NCBI GenBank assembly: GCA_947311845.1
Contig: CAMZMU010000040.1
Span: forward strand, 64,818,573 to 64,882,572
Direction: 5' to 3'
Source of the DNA: Poa pratensis
Lineage: Eukaryota; Streptophyta; Magnoliopsida; Poales; Poaceae
Length of the DNA: 64,000 bases
Below are positions 1-10,641 of the stretch, piece by piece. How positions within the stretch are numbered: position 1 is the stretch's first letter; every line of letters starts with the position of its first letter. A model generated the notes under the pieces. That model did no database searches. It was given only the letters and a program-made list of their open reading frames with translations, and was not told where the DNA came from. A program made the position numbers and the translations under genes.

Positions 1-897
1 GCGGTGGTGGTGCATTGATGGCACTCTGATATGAGGTATCCCGTCGTTGCACATCGATTTGCTCCAACTTTCATGCTGTCGTGACCGAGGTGTCCATGGT
101 TCACATCTGTGAGCCGTCAACCCATCGGCTGATCAGCCAATGCCCTCATGACTTGCAGCAGCGCTGCTTTAACGCATTAAGAGAAGATTTACAAAATCTG
201 AGGGTTTACTTTATTTTCAAGCTCGTAGAGAAGCTTAAGAACATGCGAGTCACTTTCAGATAGTGGTGTCGTTACTGTGTTAAATGTGCTAAATCTCAAT
301 TCACATATTATCTATCAAATTTCTATTTTGATATTTGCAGCAGTCCTGGTACTGTGTTTGACCAAAGCAGAAGAATTCTAGAACAAAAACGTCACATGCA
401 AGGAAACAAATTTATTTCAGTGCACAACAGAATAATTATCCAGGTAAGGCACTTCGAATTTTTTTGCTGGCATGATGCTATAAGTATTTTCTCTGCTGTT
501 TACATTGTCCACGTGGATCATCCATGATAGTTTTGGCGAGCGCCACGTGAATCCCGCAGGGTCAAGCAGTGGCGGACCCAGAAATATTATAAAGGCTGGG
601 CAAACTGTTAATACAAAGGCTAAATACCCTATTTTTTGGACAAATACGATGGAAATACATGGTGCCCGGGCGGCCGAGACGCTGGATCCGCCACTGGGGT
701 CAAGGGCATATTCTGTGACACCAACGACGAGGATGACGGCAACCTTCATGTCCAATTCCTCTCTACTTGTAGGCGATGATGCCCGAGGCGCCATGATGCA
801 AGAAGTAATCGCACATACCCATATACGGTCTTTTTCTTGCTTCCACTTGCAAAATGTCCTGTAGGAAACGTGCGTTGCACGTACATGCCAACTAGTC
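1..897. other. Unassigned left edge
   Basis: No gene is recognised here. Short open frames exist on both strands, for example 81-263 on plus and about 417-899 on minus, but none has a recognisable domain. The minus-strand frame runs through the MITE at 567-696, so part of it is transposon sequence. Near 860-895 there is a short GTGCGTTGCACG-type motif of the kind seen at ends of decayed grass MITEs; I could not define an element. Confidence 0.4.
567..696. mobile_element. hAT-type MITE, 130 bp, with 8-bp target duplication
   Basis: The element begins CAGTGGCGGACCCAG and ends CTGGATCCGCCACTG, which are inverted repeats matching at 14 of 15 bases. It is flanked on both sides by GGGTCAAG (559-566 and 697-704), the 8-bp target duplication expected of hAT elements. 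It has no coding capacity. The call is solid because both termini and the duplication are visible. Confidence 0.88.
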
Positions 898-2159
898 AAA
901 ATTAAATAATCAAAGAGAAAGGTCGTTGTTTATCTTGTGCCTTGCAGCTCCTTCTAACACAATATCCTTATCTTTCGGCTTTTTAAAGCGCTAGGTGATC
1001 ATCGACAGCTTGGGCTAGGCCACGGCTGCGGAAGGGAGCCTCTCAATTTAGAGTCTGGAAAGTGGAAATGCATAAAAATTCTATAGATTAGGGCAGATAT
1101 TTGCTTTTATTGTTATCAGATATATAGCAATTCCGTGTGCAAGTATAGAGTCCCTTCACTTTTGGTCGTTTCAATTCAAGATTTGGATCAGATCTAGCTG
1201 TCCCACTTGAGCACACGTCTGACCCAATTATCAATTCATGATTGCAAAGAAACCTTGCACCATAACAGTACCATGTTAGATTTGTGTATCACACAGTTTC
1301 TACAAATGGAACTAGGTTAGCTCTACATCCAATTTGTTTGCCATTCCAAAAGGAACAGACAAATTTTCAGGGTGGATATGGAGTTTATCCATCACTTATC
1401 CATCACCTGGAACCCATAAGCTCTCGTGGGTAGATAAATCAGATGAATAAAATATGGAAGGGGATATGAACCTACTCTGCTAGCACTTCTGACCTAAAGG
1501 ACGTATGTTCTGTTCCTTTTTTATCATCCAGAATTGGAGGAATCACAACAAGGCTTTGTCTTAATCTCTACTAGTTTCCTTTATTAGAAATAAATCAACT
1601 AGTTCCTAATAAACTGGGTGAATTTTCACCCTTTGTCATGGGAGGTACCCTGATTAAATATGATTATATACATTAGAAATGAAGATAAATTTATTCCATC
1701 TGCTGTGGGTTTCATAAGAGAATCTGTACACATCTTGTCCCTTTCGAAGTAAAAGTTAAACGCTACATGTAAAGAGTGCTATACAGCACACAGACACAGG
1801 CTAAGACCTTTTAATACAAGTCCAGCATTCTATCATTGGTAGACTGTGACAAAAAATCTTTGAAAATCTCTGCTTCAGAGGGTAGGGTGAATGTCAACAT
1901 CACAAGGCTAGTTCTTTAGCTTTAGCCTTAAAGGTACAATAATCTCAGACAATGTATTAAAGAAATGTCCTGATTTTACAAATTGGAATCATAGTACAGA
2001 TAATTCATGCTGATGATATGCAACTGATGGTGCATATTGTTTGTTCCTAGTGTCTACAACAGACATTCAATCAGTGTACGTTTGCTTTCTAAGAAAGAAA
2101 AAACATCAATGTACCTCTAAATTCCAAGCGCTGCAGCTTTTTGTTTCACTAAATATTCC
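898..2159. repeat. Duplicated segment copy A, left part
   Basis: This stretch is collinear with 32357-33669. Long tracts match at roughly 90-95% by eye, for example the runs starting agagtcccttcacttttggt (1147 and 32690) and the tract around 1860-2090 against 33375-33610. It is upstream DNA of the RADIALIS-like gene. Copy A continues at 18001 after the insertions. The weak match at 898-925 sets an approximate left limit, and an indel of over 100 bp follows it. I see no coding sequence here. Confidence 0.9.
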
Positions 2160-2382
2160 TATGGAAATTTGGAACATAGCAGTTACTAAGGACGTCGTTG
2201 CTTCGGTTTGAAGACTTGAAAGCCTGTACCCAGGAGAGGTTCCTGTGAGCATTGCTCAATTACAGTGCCTGATATGTTTCTTGCTATGGGGATTAATTAC
2301 TTAGCACACTTCTTTGAACGTTAAGAGTCTAACCAAAGGATACCAACCATTTGGGTATCATCTAAATAAAAATTATTTAGGA
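2160..2382. other. Copy-A-only spacer
   Basis: Copy B passes directly from the equivalent of 2159 to the equivalent of 18001. This spacer, together with 17792-17812 and 17977-18000, has no counterpart there. It is AT-rich, without an open frame or clear inverted repeats. It is either ancestral DNA deleted from copy B or an older insertion in copy A. Confidence 0.55.
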
Positions 2383-2391
2383 ATATTTTTT

Positions 2392-2613
2392 GGGTTAATT
2401 ATCAGGGTGCCCTCAGATGTGGCCATGTACTCAGTTTTGCCCTCAGCGGCGAATGGTGCTCAGTTTTGCCCCTAAAGTGTGCAGAAGAACTCGTTCCGTG
2501 ACTCTTGCCGTCTCCGTCAGGTCAATGTAGTTGACTCAGCCCTTACAGGTGGGACCAGGCGGAGACGCGATACCGTTCAAAAAAAACACCAGACCGTTGC
2601 TGCCCGCGCCATG
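2392..2613 (+). repeat. MULE left terminal inverted repeat
   Basis: It matches the reverse complement of 17542-17782. Shared blocks include ACTCAGTTTTGCCC, AATGGTGCTCAGTTTTGCCC, ACAGGTGGGACCAGGCGGAG and CGTTGCTGCCCGCGCCATG. The outer part is more diverged than the inner block, and similarity stops abruptly after CGCGCCATG. Confidence 0.88.
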
Positions 2614-2876
2614 TGGGACCCAGTAGAGATCCGTTGTGGCCGCGGCCTGTGGGATAAAAGCGGCGGAACGCCCGGCCGGAGCTCGCAGCGGTGAGCAGAA
2701 ATTAGCGAGCTGTGAGCAGAAATTGGAGGCGGCCACGCGCATAGGTAGGCGGCCACTCCTGCTGGTAGCTTGGAGCCAGGCGCGGTTTCCTTGAGGGCGG
2801 CGTCGACGGGGAGCGCCGCCGACGGTGGGAAGCTTGTCGTGGAGGGCGCGGCTGTCTGCTACAGCTACAGGGACCG

Positions 2877-3040
2877 CACTAGTAGGAAAAGGGTTATCAG
2901 TGGCGCACCAAATTGAGATTCTGTGGCGCACCCCCAGAATTGCTGGGTGCGCCACAGAATCCTCGCCACTAAAATATTTTTTCTGTGGCGCACCATGGGC
3001 GTTGAGATCCCCTACGGCTCCGGGCGGTCGCAAATCGAGC
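2877..3040 (+). mobile_element. CACTA-like transposon terminus (partner end not found)
   Basis: It starts CACTAGTAGGAAAAGGG, a good match to the CACTA-family terminus. It is followed by sub-terminal GTGGCGCACC motifs in both orientations (for example 2903, 2930 and the reverse near 2947), and such repeated motifs are usual next to CACTA ends. No inverted CCC..CTACTAGTG end occurs before the right MULE terminus, so this is a truncated or deleted CACTA nested in the MULE. The GRF gene begins immediately after it and may have belonged to it. Confidence 0.55.
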
Positions 3041-3352
3041 GCAATGTCTTCTTCTAGCTCCCGCGCCACCTCGCGGATCGAGATTCGATCGCGCACGGAG
3101 ATGCCGATCTTCCTCTGTCCAAGGTGCCGGGCGGACGTTGCTCGGAGGATTTCGCGCACCCAGAAGAATACTAATCGTCCGTTCTATGTGTGCAGCGAGA
3201 AGGGGGTAAGAATCGGGGAATTTCACTATTTTGGTGGTCGGGATCGTTGAGCAATACGGTTGATCTGTTAGGCATTAATATTGCAGATGAAATGTTTCTT
3301 TCTTTGGGTCGATGAGCTGGCCCAGACGCTGATGAATGAACTGCTAGAGGAA

Positions 3353-4950
3353 TGATATGTCTCAAACGTATCTATAATTTTTGATGTTCCATGCTTGTTT
3401 TATACCAATTGCTACATGTTTTGCATCTACTTTATATCACTTTTATACATTTTTTGGGACTAACCTATTAACAAGATGCCGAAGTGCCAGTTCCTGTTTT
3501 CTGCTGTTTTTGTATTCCAGAAAAGCTAGTCTGGAAATATTCTCGGAATTGGACGAAACTACACGGGGGTGCCTATTTTTCCAGAACACGCCTGACGGAG
3601 CGAAGGAGCAGCAGAGGAGGGCCACCAGGAGGCCACACGCCACCAGGGCGCGGGCCCCCCTTCTGCCGCGCCCTGGGGTGGTGTGGGCCCCTCGGGGGTC
3701 CGCAGCCGCCGCCCTTTCGCCTACTTATTCCCCCCGACGCGAAAACCCTAAGTACCTGAGCAAATATCCACGAAAAGTTCCAGAGACGCCGCCGTCGTCA
3801 ACCCTAGCTCGGGAGGGTTCAGAACCTCTTCCCGGCACCCTGCCGGAGAGGGGAATCGTCACCGGAGGCTTCTACATCGCCATGCCTGCCTCCGGAGTGA
3901 TGCGTGAGTAGTTCATCCTTGGACTACGGGTCCATAGCAGTAGCTAGATGGTTGTCTCTCCACTTTGTGCCATCATGTTTAGATCTTGTGAGCTGCCCTA
4001 CATGATCAAGATCATATTATTGTAATGCTACATGTTGTGTTTGCTGGGATCCGATGAATATTGAATATTATGTCAAGTTGATTATCAATCTATCTTATAT
4101 GTTATTTAAGATCTTGCATGCTTTCCGTTACTCGTAGATGCTTTGGCCAAGTAGATGCTTGTAACTCCAAGAGAGAGTATTTATGCTAGATAGTGGGTTC
4201 ATGTCTCCGTTTAACCTGGGACAGTGACAGAAAGTTCTAAGGTTGTGGATGTGCTGTTGCCACTAGGGATAACCTAACGATGCTATGTCCACGGCATATG
4301 TGTTTGTTTACATTACGCACTTTACTTAATGCAATTATCCGTTGCTTGCAACTTAATACCAACGGGGACTCGGATGACAACCCGGCGGTGGATTATTAGT
4401 CATAGATGCTGTTGGATAACGATCTATGTATTATGTCGTAATGCCCAATTAAATATCATAGTAGTCAACATGTCATGTATATGCATTGTCATGCGCTCAC
4501 TATTCGTCAATTGCCCAGCTGTAATTTGTTCACCCAACATGTTAGTTATCTTTTATGGAGAGACACCACTAGTGAACTGTGGACCCCGGTCCATTCTTTT
4601 ACACTGATTAAACAACCACAAACTGCAAACTGTTCCTTTTTCATTCTCTGCAATTTAATACTCATTTTCCACACCATACGTTTAATCCTTTGTTTTCAGC
4701 AAGCCAGTGAGATTGACAACCTCACTGTTTCGTTGGGGCAAAGTAGTTTGATTGTGTTGTGTGCAGATTCCACGTCAACAGTCCAGACTCCCTGCGACAG
4801 CTATTTTTCTGGCGCCGTTGACAACCTTCTGAAGAGTTGCTGCTCCTACTGGTTCGATAACCTTGGTTTCTTTCTGAGGGAAAACTTGCTGCTGACTACA
4901 TCATACCTTCCTCTTGGGGTCTCCCAACGAACGTGTGTTTCACGTCATCA
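3353..4950 (+). repeat. 5' LTR
   Basis: It begins TGATATGTCTC and ends GTTTCACGTCATCA. It is nearly identical to the 3' LTR. I find one substitution (TATGTC here, TACGTC there) and four one-base indels, three near 3646-3681 and one at about 4296. Apparent open frames in it (3381-3911, 4475-5179) are also present in the other LTR and are not genes. Confidence 0.93.
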
Positions 4951-4961
4951 AGCTATTTTTC

Positions 4962-4978
4962 TGGCGCCGTTGCCGGGG
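4962..4978 (+). promoter_or_regulatory. Primer-binding site, tRNA-Asp type
   Basis: TGGCGCCGTTGCCGGGG is the reverse complement of the 3' end, CCA included, of plant tRNA-Asp(GUC). It lies 11 bp past the end of the 5' LTR, as expected for minus-strand DNA priming. Confidence 0.85.
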
Positions 4979-5026
4979 AGTAGAAGTTCTTCAGGAAGCT
5001 CTGTCTCCCGTCAACAGCTATTTTTC

Positions 5027-5043
5027 TGGCGCCGTTGCCGGGG
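5027..5043 (+). repeat. Second copy of the tRNA-Asp primer-binding site
   Basis: The same 17 bases recur 65 bp downstream, in the shared context AGCTATTTTTC followed by TGGCGCCGTTG. A third, truncated copy of this context lies inside each LTR (about 4799-4820 and 10284-10304), where the match stops at TGGCGCCGTTG. Confidence 0.85.
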
Positions 5044-5236
5044 AGACAGCAGTCTTCTGCAAGGGGAGTTTCACGCTTCCAATCTCTTTACTTTGTTTTT
5101 GTCTTGCTTAGTTTATTTTATTTTATCTTGTTTGCTTTCAATTATCAAAAACACAAAAAAATTAGTTACTTGCATTTAGTTTATTTTCAGTTTTGTTTTC
5201 TGTTAGTTATTATGTCTAGCTCTTTACTTGATATCA

Positions 5237-6178
5237 ATGGTTACTTTCCTTGAAACTAGTCCTATGGCTGAAAACAACATGAGAGAGCTTTATGAAATTT
5301 ATCTTGAGTTGGGACATGAAGTGTTCGAAGAGAAGATTAAAAAGCCTATGGAACTTTATTTGCATAACAATCATGATAGTAGCAATGTTATTAGCATACA
5401 TTCTTTGAACACCATTATTGCTAATGCCATGGAAAGCTCTAAGCTTGGGGAAGTTGGTTTTGATAAAAATGATATTTTTAGTTCCCCAAGCTTGGAGGAG
5501 GAAGAATGCTATACTTTTGAATGTCATGATTCTATTGAAATATCTCCTTTTGATAAATTTGAAGTAAACAACCTCCTTGACTCAGTAAAAGAGGAAATTG
5601 CAGAAAGGAAAAATGTGCTCCCTAATATTATATATGATAATGCTCTTGATGATGGTCCTATATTGCCTAATGATATTAATTATACTATTATTGTCAAAAG
5701 TGGGTTTGATAACCCCACTATTTCTGAGCTTAATAAAAATTATGCGTTTATAGATCATGATAAGAATGTTTTATGTGATATCTATATTGTTGAGTCTATT
5801 CATGATGCTACTGAAAATTATTTTGAGAGAGGAAAATATGGTTATAGAAATCTTCATGTTATTAAATTTCCTCTCTTTGTCATGAAAGTTTTGAGCTTTC
5901 TCTTGTGTTGCTTTTATATGATGGTTTCTTTAAAACCTACTGGTTATTATGTGAGAGGGAGACACGGTTTCATATATCACAATAATATTAAGTCTCCTCT
6001 CTTTATGTTGAAAATTTTAAAGTTGCACTTGTTTTGTCTTCCTATGCTAGTCACTTTGTGCTTCATTTACTTGTTTTCTTACAAGGCTCCTATGCATAGG
6101 AAGAGTGTTAGATTTAAACATGTTTTATATATGCTCCTTGATGCTCTCTTTTATGTTTCAACTCTCATCTTTATGTGA
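5237..6178 (+). CDS. Retrotransposon-internal ORF of unknown function with hydrophobic segments
   Basis: The frame gives about 313 residues from the ATG at 5237; a later ATG at 5264 is also possible. The first two thirds are acidic and asparagine-rich (EEEECYTFECHD). The last third has several hydrophobic stretches, including VMKVLSFLLCCFYMMVSL, KLHLFCLPMLVTLCFIYLF and a third near the C-terminus, so a membrane-associated product is possible. No gag zinc knuckle, protease DTG, RT YxDD or integrase motif is present. I do not recognise the family. In position it replaces gag-pol in a non-autonomous element. The long open frame could reflect recent spread of the element rather than function. Confidence 0.5.
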   Translation: MVTFLETSPMAENNMRELYEIYLELGHEVFEEKIKKPMELYLHNNHDSSNVISIHSLNTIIANAMESSKLGEVGFDKNDIFSSPSLEEEECYTFECHDSIEISPFDKFEVNNLLDSVKEEIAERKNVLPNIIYDNALDDGPILPNDINYTIIVKSGFDNPTISELNKNYAFIDHDKNVLCDIYIVESIHDATENYFERGKYGYRNLHVIKFPLFVMKVLSFLLCCFYMMVSLKPTGYYVRGRHGFIYHNNIKSPLFMLKILKLHLFCLPMLVTLCFIYLFSYKAPMHRKSVRFKHVLYMLLDALFYVSTLIFM

Positions 6179-8839
6179 GCATCATAAAAATCACTATGCC
6201 TAGCTAAAAGGCATTAAAGAAAGCGCTTTTGGGAGGCAACCCATTATCTTTTATTTTCAGTATTAGTCAAGGAGTTTGTTTACTTCTGTAGCAACTCCTT
6301 TGTATCTTTATTTTCTCGCATTGTTGTGCCAAGAGTAGCCTCTAATGATAAGATGATGCTTAATTTTGATTGCTGCGCAGAAACAGATTTTTGCTGTTCA
6401 CTGTACGAAATTCCTAAAATCACCAGATTGTTAAAAAATCTGAAATTTTTGTGCGTAATCTTTATGAATGTCTGAAACTTTCATTAGTTCAGAGTTTCTC
6501 GATCTGAGCGTCGTAAGTGCCTCGAAAAAATTCGTCTTTGCGGACTGTTCTGTTTTAGACAGATTATGCCTTTTTATTTTTCGCATTCTCTCTTTTACTA
6601 GTGTTGAGTGAAATTCTTTTTTGGGTGGAAGAGCTTCACATAACATCAGTGGCTGTAGCTAATGTTTAAAGTAACAAATCATATTGCGTCTTTACAGAAC
6701 ATGTGAATTTTTGATTATGCACTAACCCTCTAATGAGATCTACTTTGAGTTTGGTGTGACGGAAGTTTTCAAGGGTCAAGAGAGAAGGATGATATAATAG
6801 GATCAAGAAGAGTGAAGAGCTTAAGCTTGGGGAGGCTCCCATGGATCTCCCCAGCATATTTCAAGAAGACTCAAGCGTCTAAGCTTGGGGATGCCCAAGG
6901 CATCCCCTTCTTCATCGTCAAAATTATCAGGTCATCTCTAGTGAAACTATATTTTAATTCTTTCACATCATATGTGCTTTTCTTGGAGCGTCTGTGTGCT
7001 TTTTATTTTCAGTATTGCACTTTTATTTTCAATAAAGCTTGACTGGACCCTAGCATTCTTGATTGGGAGAGAGACACGCTCCGCTTTTTCATGAGAATAC
7101 TCCTATTCTTCACTTATATTTGTTGAGTATTCATATCTAGCGCTGTTCAGCTTTTAGCTCTTGTTTTCATGTATCTCTTGTCAGAGCTATTAGCTTTCTT
7201 TTGTAGAAAGTACTCTCTTGCTTCACTTATATTTGTTTGGAGAGTTGATGAAATAAATTGATTGGTGTTTGGTTGGTTCAGAAAATGTTGCATGTGGTAA
7301 TTGGTATAAGGAAAAACTTGCTTAATCTTGTAGATCACTAAAATGGATAACTTGATGCTTGTCAATTGTTTTGAGTTAACAAGTAGATCATGATTAAATT
7401 GTGCATCACATGAGTTAAGCCTATTAGTGAAGAACTACCGTAAAGCTTGTTGAAAATTTGGTTTGCATCGGTGGTACCTCTAAGGTCTAGATATTTTCTA
7501 ATAACAGGGTTTGGTTAACAAGGAAGACGGTATGAAGTCTTATAACGTTTGCAATATGTTTGTCATATAAAACTTGGTGTACGGGTTGATATTCTTGTTT
7601 GCTTACATAACCTTGCTAGCCTAAACTCTGTACTGAGAGGGAATGCTTCTCGTGCATCCAAATCCTTGAGCCAAAATCCATGCCATTTGTGTCCACCATA
7701 ACTACCTATATGTGGTATTTCCTTGCCACTCCAAGTAAATTTTTCATGTGCTACCTTTAAATTATTCAAAATGTTATTATTCCCTTTTTGTGTCAATGTT
7801 TACTAGCTCATGAGGAATTAGTGTGGTTATTCTTTATTCTATTTGTCGAGTGGACTTTTACACCTGGACTAGTGGCATATACATCCGCTTATCCAATAAC
7901 TTGCAAAAAGAGCTGGCAACGGGGTGCCCAGTCCCAATTAATTACAACTTTAACCAATTAATTCTCTTCACACTTTTGCCCTGATTCATCAGTAAGCAAT
8001 GACAAACAGTGAAATACCTGAATGTGTGTAAACCAAAGAGAAAGAGGGATGATCTGCCTTGCTGGTAGAAATAACGTCCTTCATGGGAGCCGCTCTTAAA
8101 AGTCCGTTCGACAGGTAGAATACTGTTCTCACCCGCTACCATTCGTTGACAATTAACAAACACCTCTCAAAAATAGATACTCCTCCATGGTATGTGATTG
8201 ATGGAAGGCACCCGAGGATTCGGTTAGCCATGGCTTGTGTTAGCAAGGTTGGGAGGAGTATCAAATATTTTATGCAATCTCTATATGCTTTCAAAAACCT
8301 AAAAGCTCTAGCACATGATTTAATCCCTGCTTCCCTCTGCGAAGGGCCTTTCTTTTACTTTTATGTTGAGTCAGTTTTCCTATTCTTTCTGTCTTCCACA
8401 AGCAAACACTAGTGTCAACTTTGTTACAACATGCGTTATATGCAATGTATTGGACTTGTTATACTACTTTGTGTTGACAATATCCATGAGATAAATATGT
8501 TGAAAGTTGAAGCAAATGCTGAAACTAAATTCTTCCTTTGTGTTGATTAAATACCTTTTGTTAGAAACTATTGCTTTATGAGTTAACACTTATGCAAAAC
8601 TGTTTGATGCTTGTCTCGAAAGTACTATTCATGAAAACGTTTAGCTTGTGTGATTCATTGTTTACTCATTATCTATTTGATAGCAAATTATAGACCATTG
8701 ACTTGGATCACTTCATTCATTTACATGTGCCTTGCAATATTATATGATCAAGATTATGATAGTAGCATGTCACCTCAAAAATTATTTGTTTTTATCGTTT
8801 ACCTACTCGAGGACGAGTAGGAACTAAGCTTGGGGATGC
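6179..8839 (+). other. Non-coding interior of the LTR retrotransposon
   Basis: No convincing gene is present. The motif AAGCTTGGGGA recurs at about 6821, 6881 and 8825 (also at about 5440 inside the ORF). The last copy forms the G-rich tract next to the 3' LTR. Small frames of 60-90 codons on both strands show no domain. Confidence 0.7.
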
Positions 8840-10435
8840 TGATACGTCTCAAACGTATCTATAATTTTTGATGTTCCATGCTTGTTTTATACCAATTGCT
8901 ACATGTTTTGCATCTACTTTATATCACTTTTATACATTTTTTGGGACTAACCTATTAACAAGATGCCGAAGTGCCAGTTCCTGTTTTCTGCTGTTTTTGT
9001 ATTCCAGAAAAGCTAGTCTGGAAATATTCTCGGAATTGGACGAAACTACACGGGGGTGCCTATTTTTCCAGAACACGCCTGACGGAGCGAAGGAGCAGCA
9101 GAGGAGGGCCACCAGGAGGCCACACGCACCAGGGCGCGGGCCCCCCTCTGCCGCGCCCTGGGTGGTGTGGGCCCCTCGGGGGTCCGCAGCCGCCGCCCTT
9201 TCGCCTACTTATTCCCCCCGACGCGAAAACCCTAAGTACCTGAGCAAATATCCACGAAAAGTTCCAGAGACGCCGCCGTCGTCAACCCTAGCTCGGGAGG
9301 GTTCAGAACCTCTTCCCGGCACCCTGCCGGAGAGGGGAATCGTCACCGGAGGCTTCTACATCGCCATGCCTGCCTCCGGAGTGATGCGTGAGTAGTTCAT
9401 CCTTGGACTACGGGTCCATAGCAGTAGCTAGATGGTTGTCTCTCCACTTTGTGCCATCATGTTTAGATCTTGTGAGCTGCCCTACATGATCAAGATCATA
9501 TTATTGTAATGCTACATGTTGTGTTTGCTGGGATCCGATGAATATTGAATATTATGTCAAGTTGATTATCAATCTATCTTATATGTTATTTAAGATCTTG
9601 CATGCTTTCCGTTACTCGTAGATGCTTTGGCCAAGTAGATGCTTGTAACTCCAAGAGAGAGTATTTATGCTAGATAGTGGGTTCATGTCTCCGTTTAACC
9701 TGGGACAGTGACAGAAAGTTCTAAGGTTGTGGATGTGCTGTTGCCACTAGGGATAACCTAACGATGCTATGTCCACGGGCATATGTGTTTGTTTACATTA
9801 CGCACTTTACTTAATGCAATTATCCGTTGCTTGCAACTTAATACCAACGGGGACTCGGATGACAACCCGGCGGTGGATTATTAGTCATAGATGCTGTTGG
9901 ATAACGATCTATGTATTATGTCGTAATGCCCAATTAAATATCATAGTAGTCAACATGTCATGTATATGCATTGTCATGCGCTCACTATTCGTCAATTGCC
10001 CAGCTGTAATTTGTTCACCCAACATGTTAGTTATCTTTTATGGAGAGACACCACTAGTGAACTGTGGACCCCGGTCCATTCTTTTACACTGATTAAACAA
10101 CCACAAACTGCAAACTGTTCCTTTTTCATTCTCTGCAATTTAATACTCATTTTCCACACCATACGTTTAATCCTTTGTTTTCAGCAAGCCAGTGAGATTG
10201 ACAACCTCACTGTTTCGTTGGGGCAAAGTAGTTTGATTGTGTTGTGTGCAGATTCCACGTCAACAGTCCAGACTCCCTGCGACAGCTATTTTTCTGGCGC
10301 CGTTGACAACCTTCTGAAGAGTTGCTGCTCCTACTGGTTCGATAACCTTGGTTTCTTTCTGAGGGAAAACTTGCTGCTGACTACATCATACCTTCCTCTT
10401 GGGGTCTCCCAACGAACGTGTGTTTCACGTCATCA
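8840..10435 (+). repeat. 3' LTR
   Basis: TGATACGTCTC through GTTTCACGTCATCA, 1596 bp. See the 5' LTR for the differences. Followed directly by the AGGAA target duplication and the resumed GRF reading frame. Confidence 0.93.
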
Positions 10436-10641
10436 AGGAACACCAAGAATGGTTGCCACAGACAACAGCGGCTGCAGCGCGAGCTCCGGAAGAAGAGGCA
10501 GAGGGCGGAGCACAGATTGATGTTGTTGAGCTAAGGAGGTTGAACCAGAAGGTTAAGAAGCTGGAAGATCAAGCACAAGTACCCCTTTGCAATTACATTT
10601 GGGCATTTGTAGGTATGGTAATGGTACTGGGAAAATCTTAA

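Larger units (their letters stand above)
3353..10435 (+). mobile_element. Complete non-autonomous LTR retrotransposon, very recent
   Basis: The element has TG...CA LTRs of 1598 and 1596 bp and a perfect 5-bp target duplication AGGAA (3348-3352 and 10436-10440). A tRNA-Asp-type primer-binding site lies 11 bp after the 5' LTR, and a G-rich tract (GCTTGGGGATGC, 8828-8839) touches the 3' LTR. The 3.9 kb interior has no gag, protease, reverse transcriptase, RNase H or integrase; its only sizeable frame is an unknown ORF with hydrophobic segments. It must be mobilised in trans. LTR style suggests a Triticeae Gypsy-related group, but I cannot name the family with certainty. Confidence 0.94.
3044..10641 (+). 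pseudogene. GRF-type zinc-finger protein with C-terminal membrane anchor, split by a retrotransposon
   Basis: Exon 1 (3044-3205) ends at a GTAAGA donor. Exon 2 starts at 3287 after ATTGCAG, runs to 3352, and resumes at 10441 after the retrotransposon and one copy of its 5-bp duplication, ending TAA at 10639-10641. The joined frame is open for about 142 residues. The zinc finger is visible: CPRC at residues 25-28, FYVC ending at 50, and MKCFFLW with the last cysteine near 57, so the intron splits the finger. A charged, leucine-containing coiled-coil-like stretch (near VVELRRLNQKVKKLE) and a hydrophobic C-terminal anchor (NYIWAFVGMVMVL) follow. Grass genomes carry many such small GRF proteins near transposons; their role is unknown. 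Start chosen at the ATG before a serine run. The insertion should abolish the full product. Confidence 0.82.

Noticed and set aside
2536..3159. 207-residue minus-strand frame
   Set aside because: It crosses the MULE terminal repeat, the CACTA end and the GRF exon, so it is not one gene.
3381..5179. Long plus-strand frames in the 5' LTR, repeated in the 3' LTR (8868-10520)
   Set aside because: They occur in both LTRs, shift with small indels, and have no domain. They are LTR sequence.
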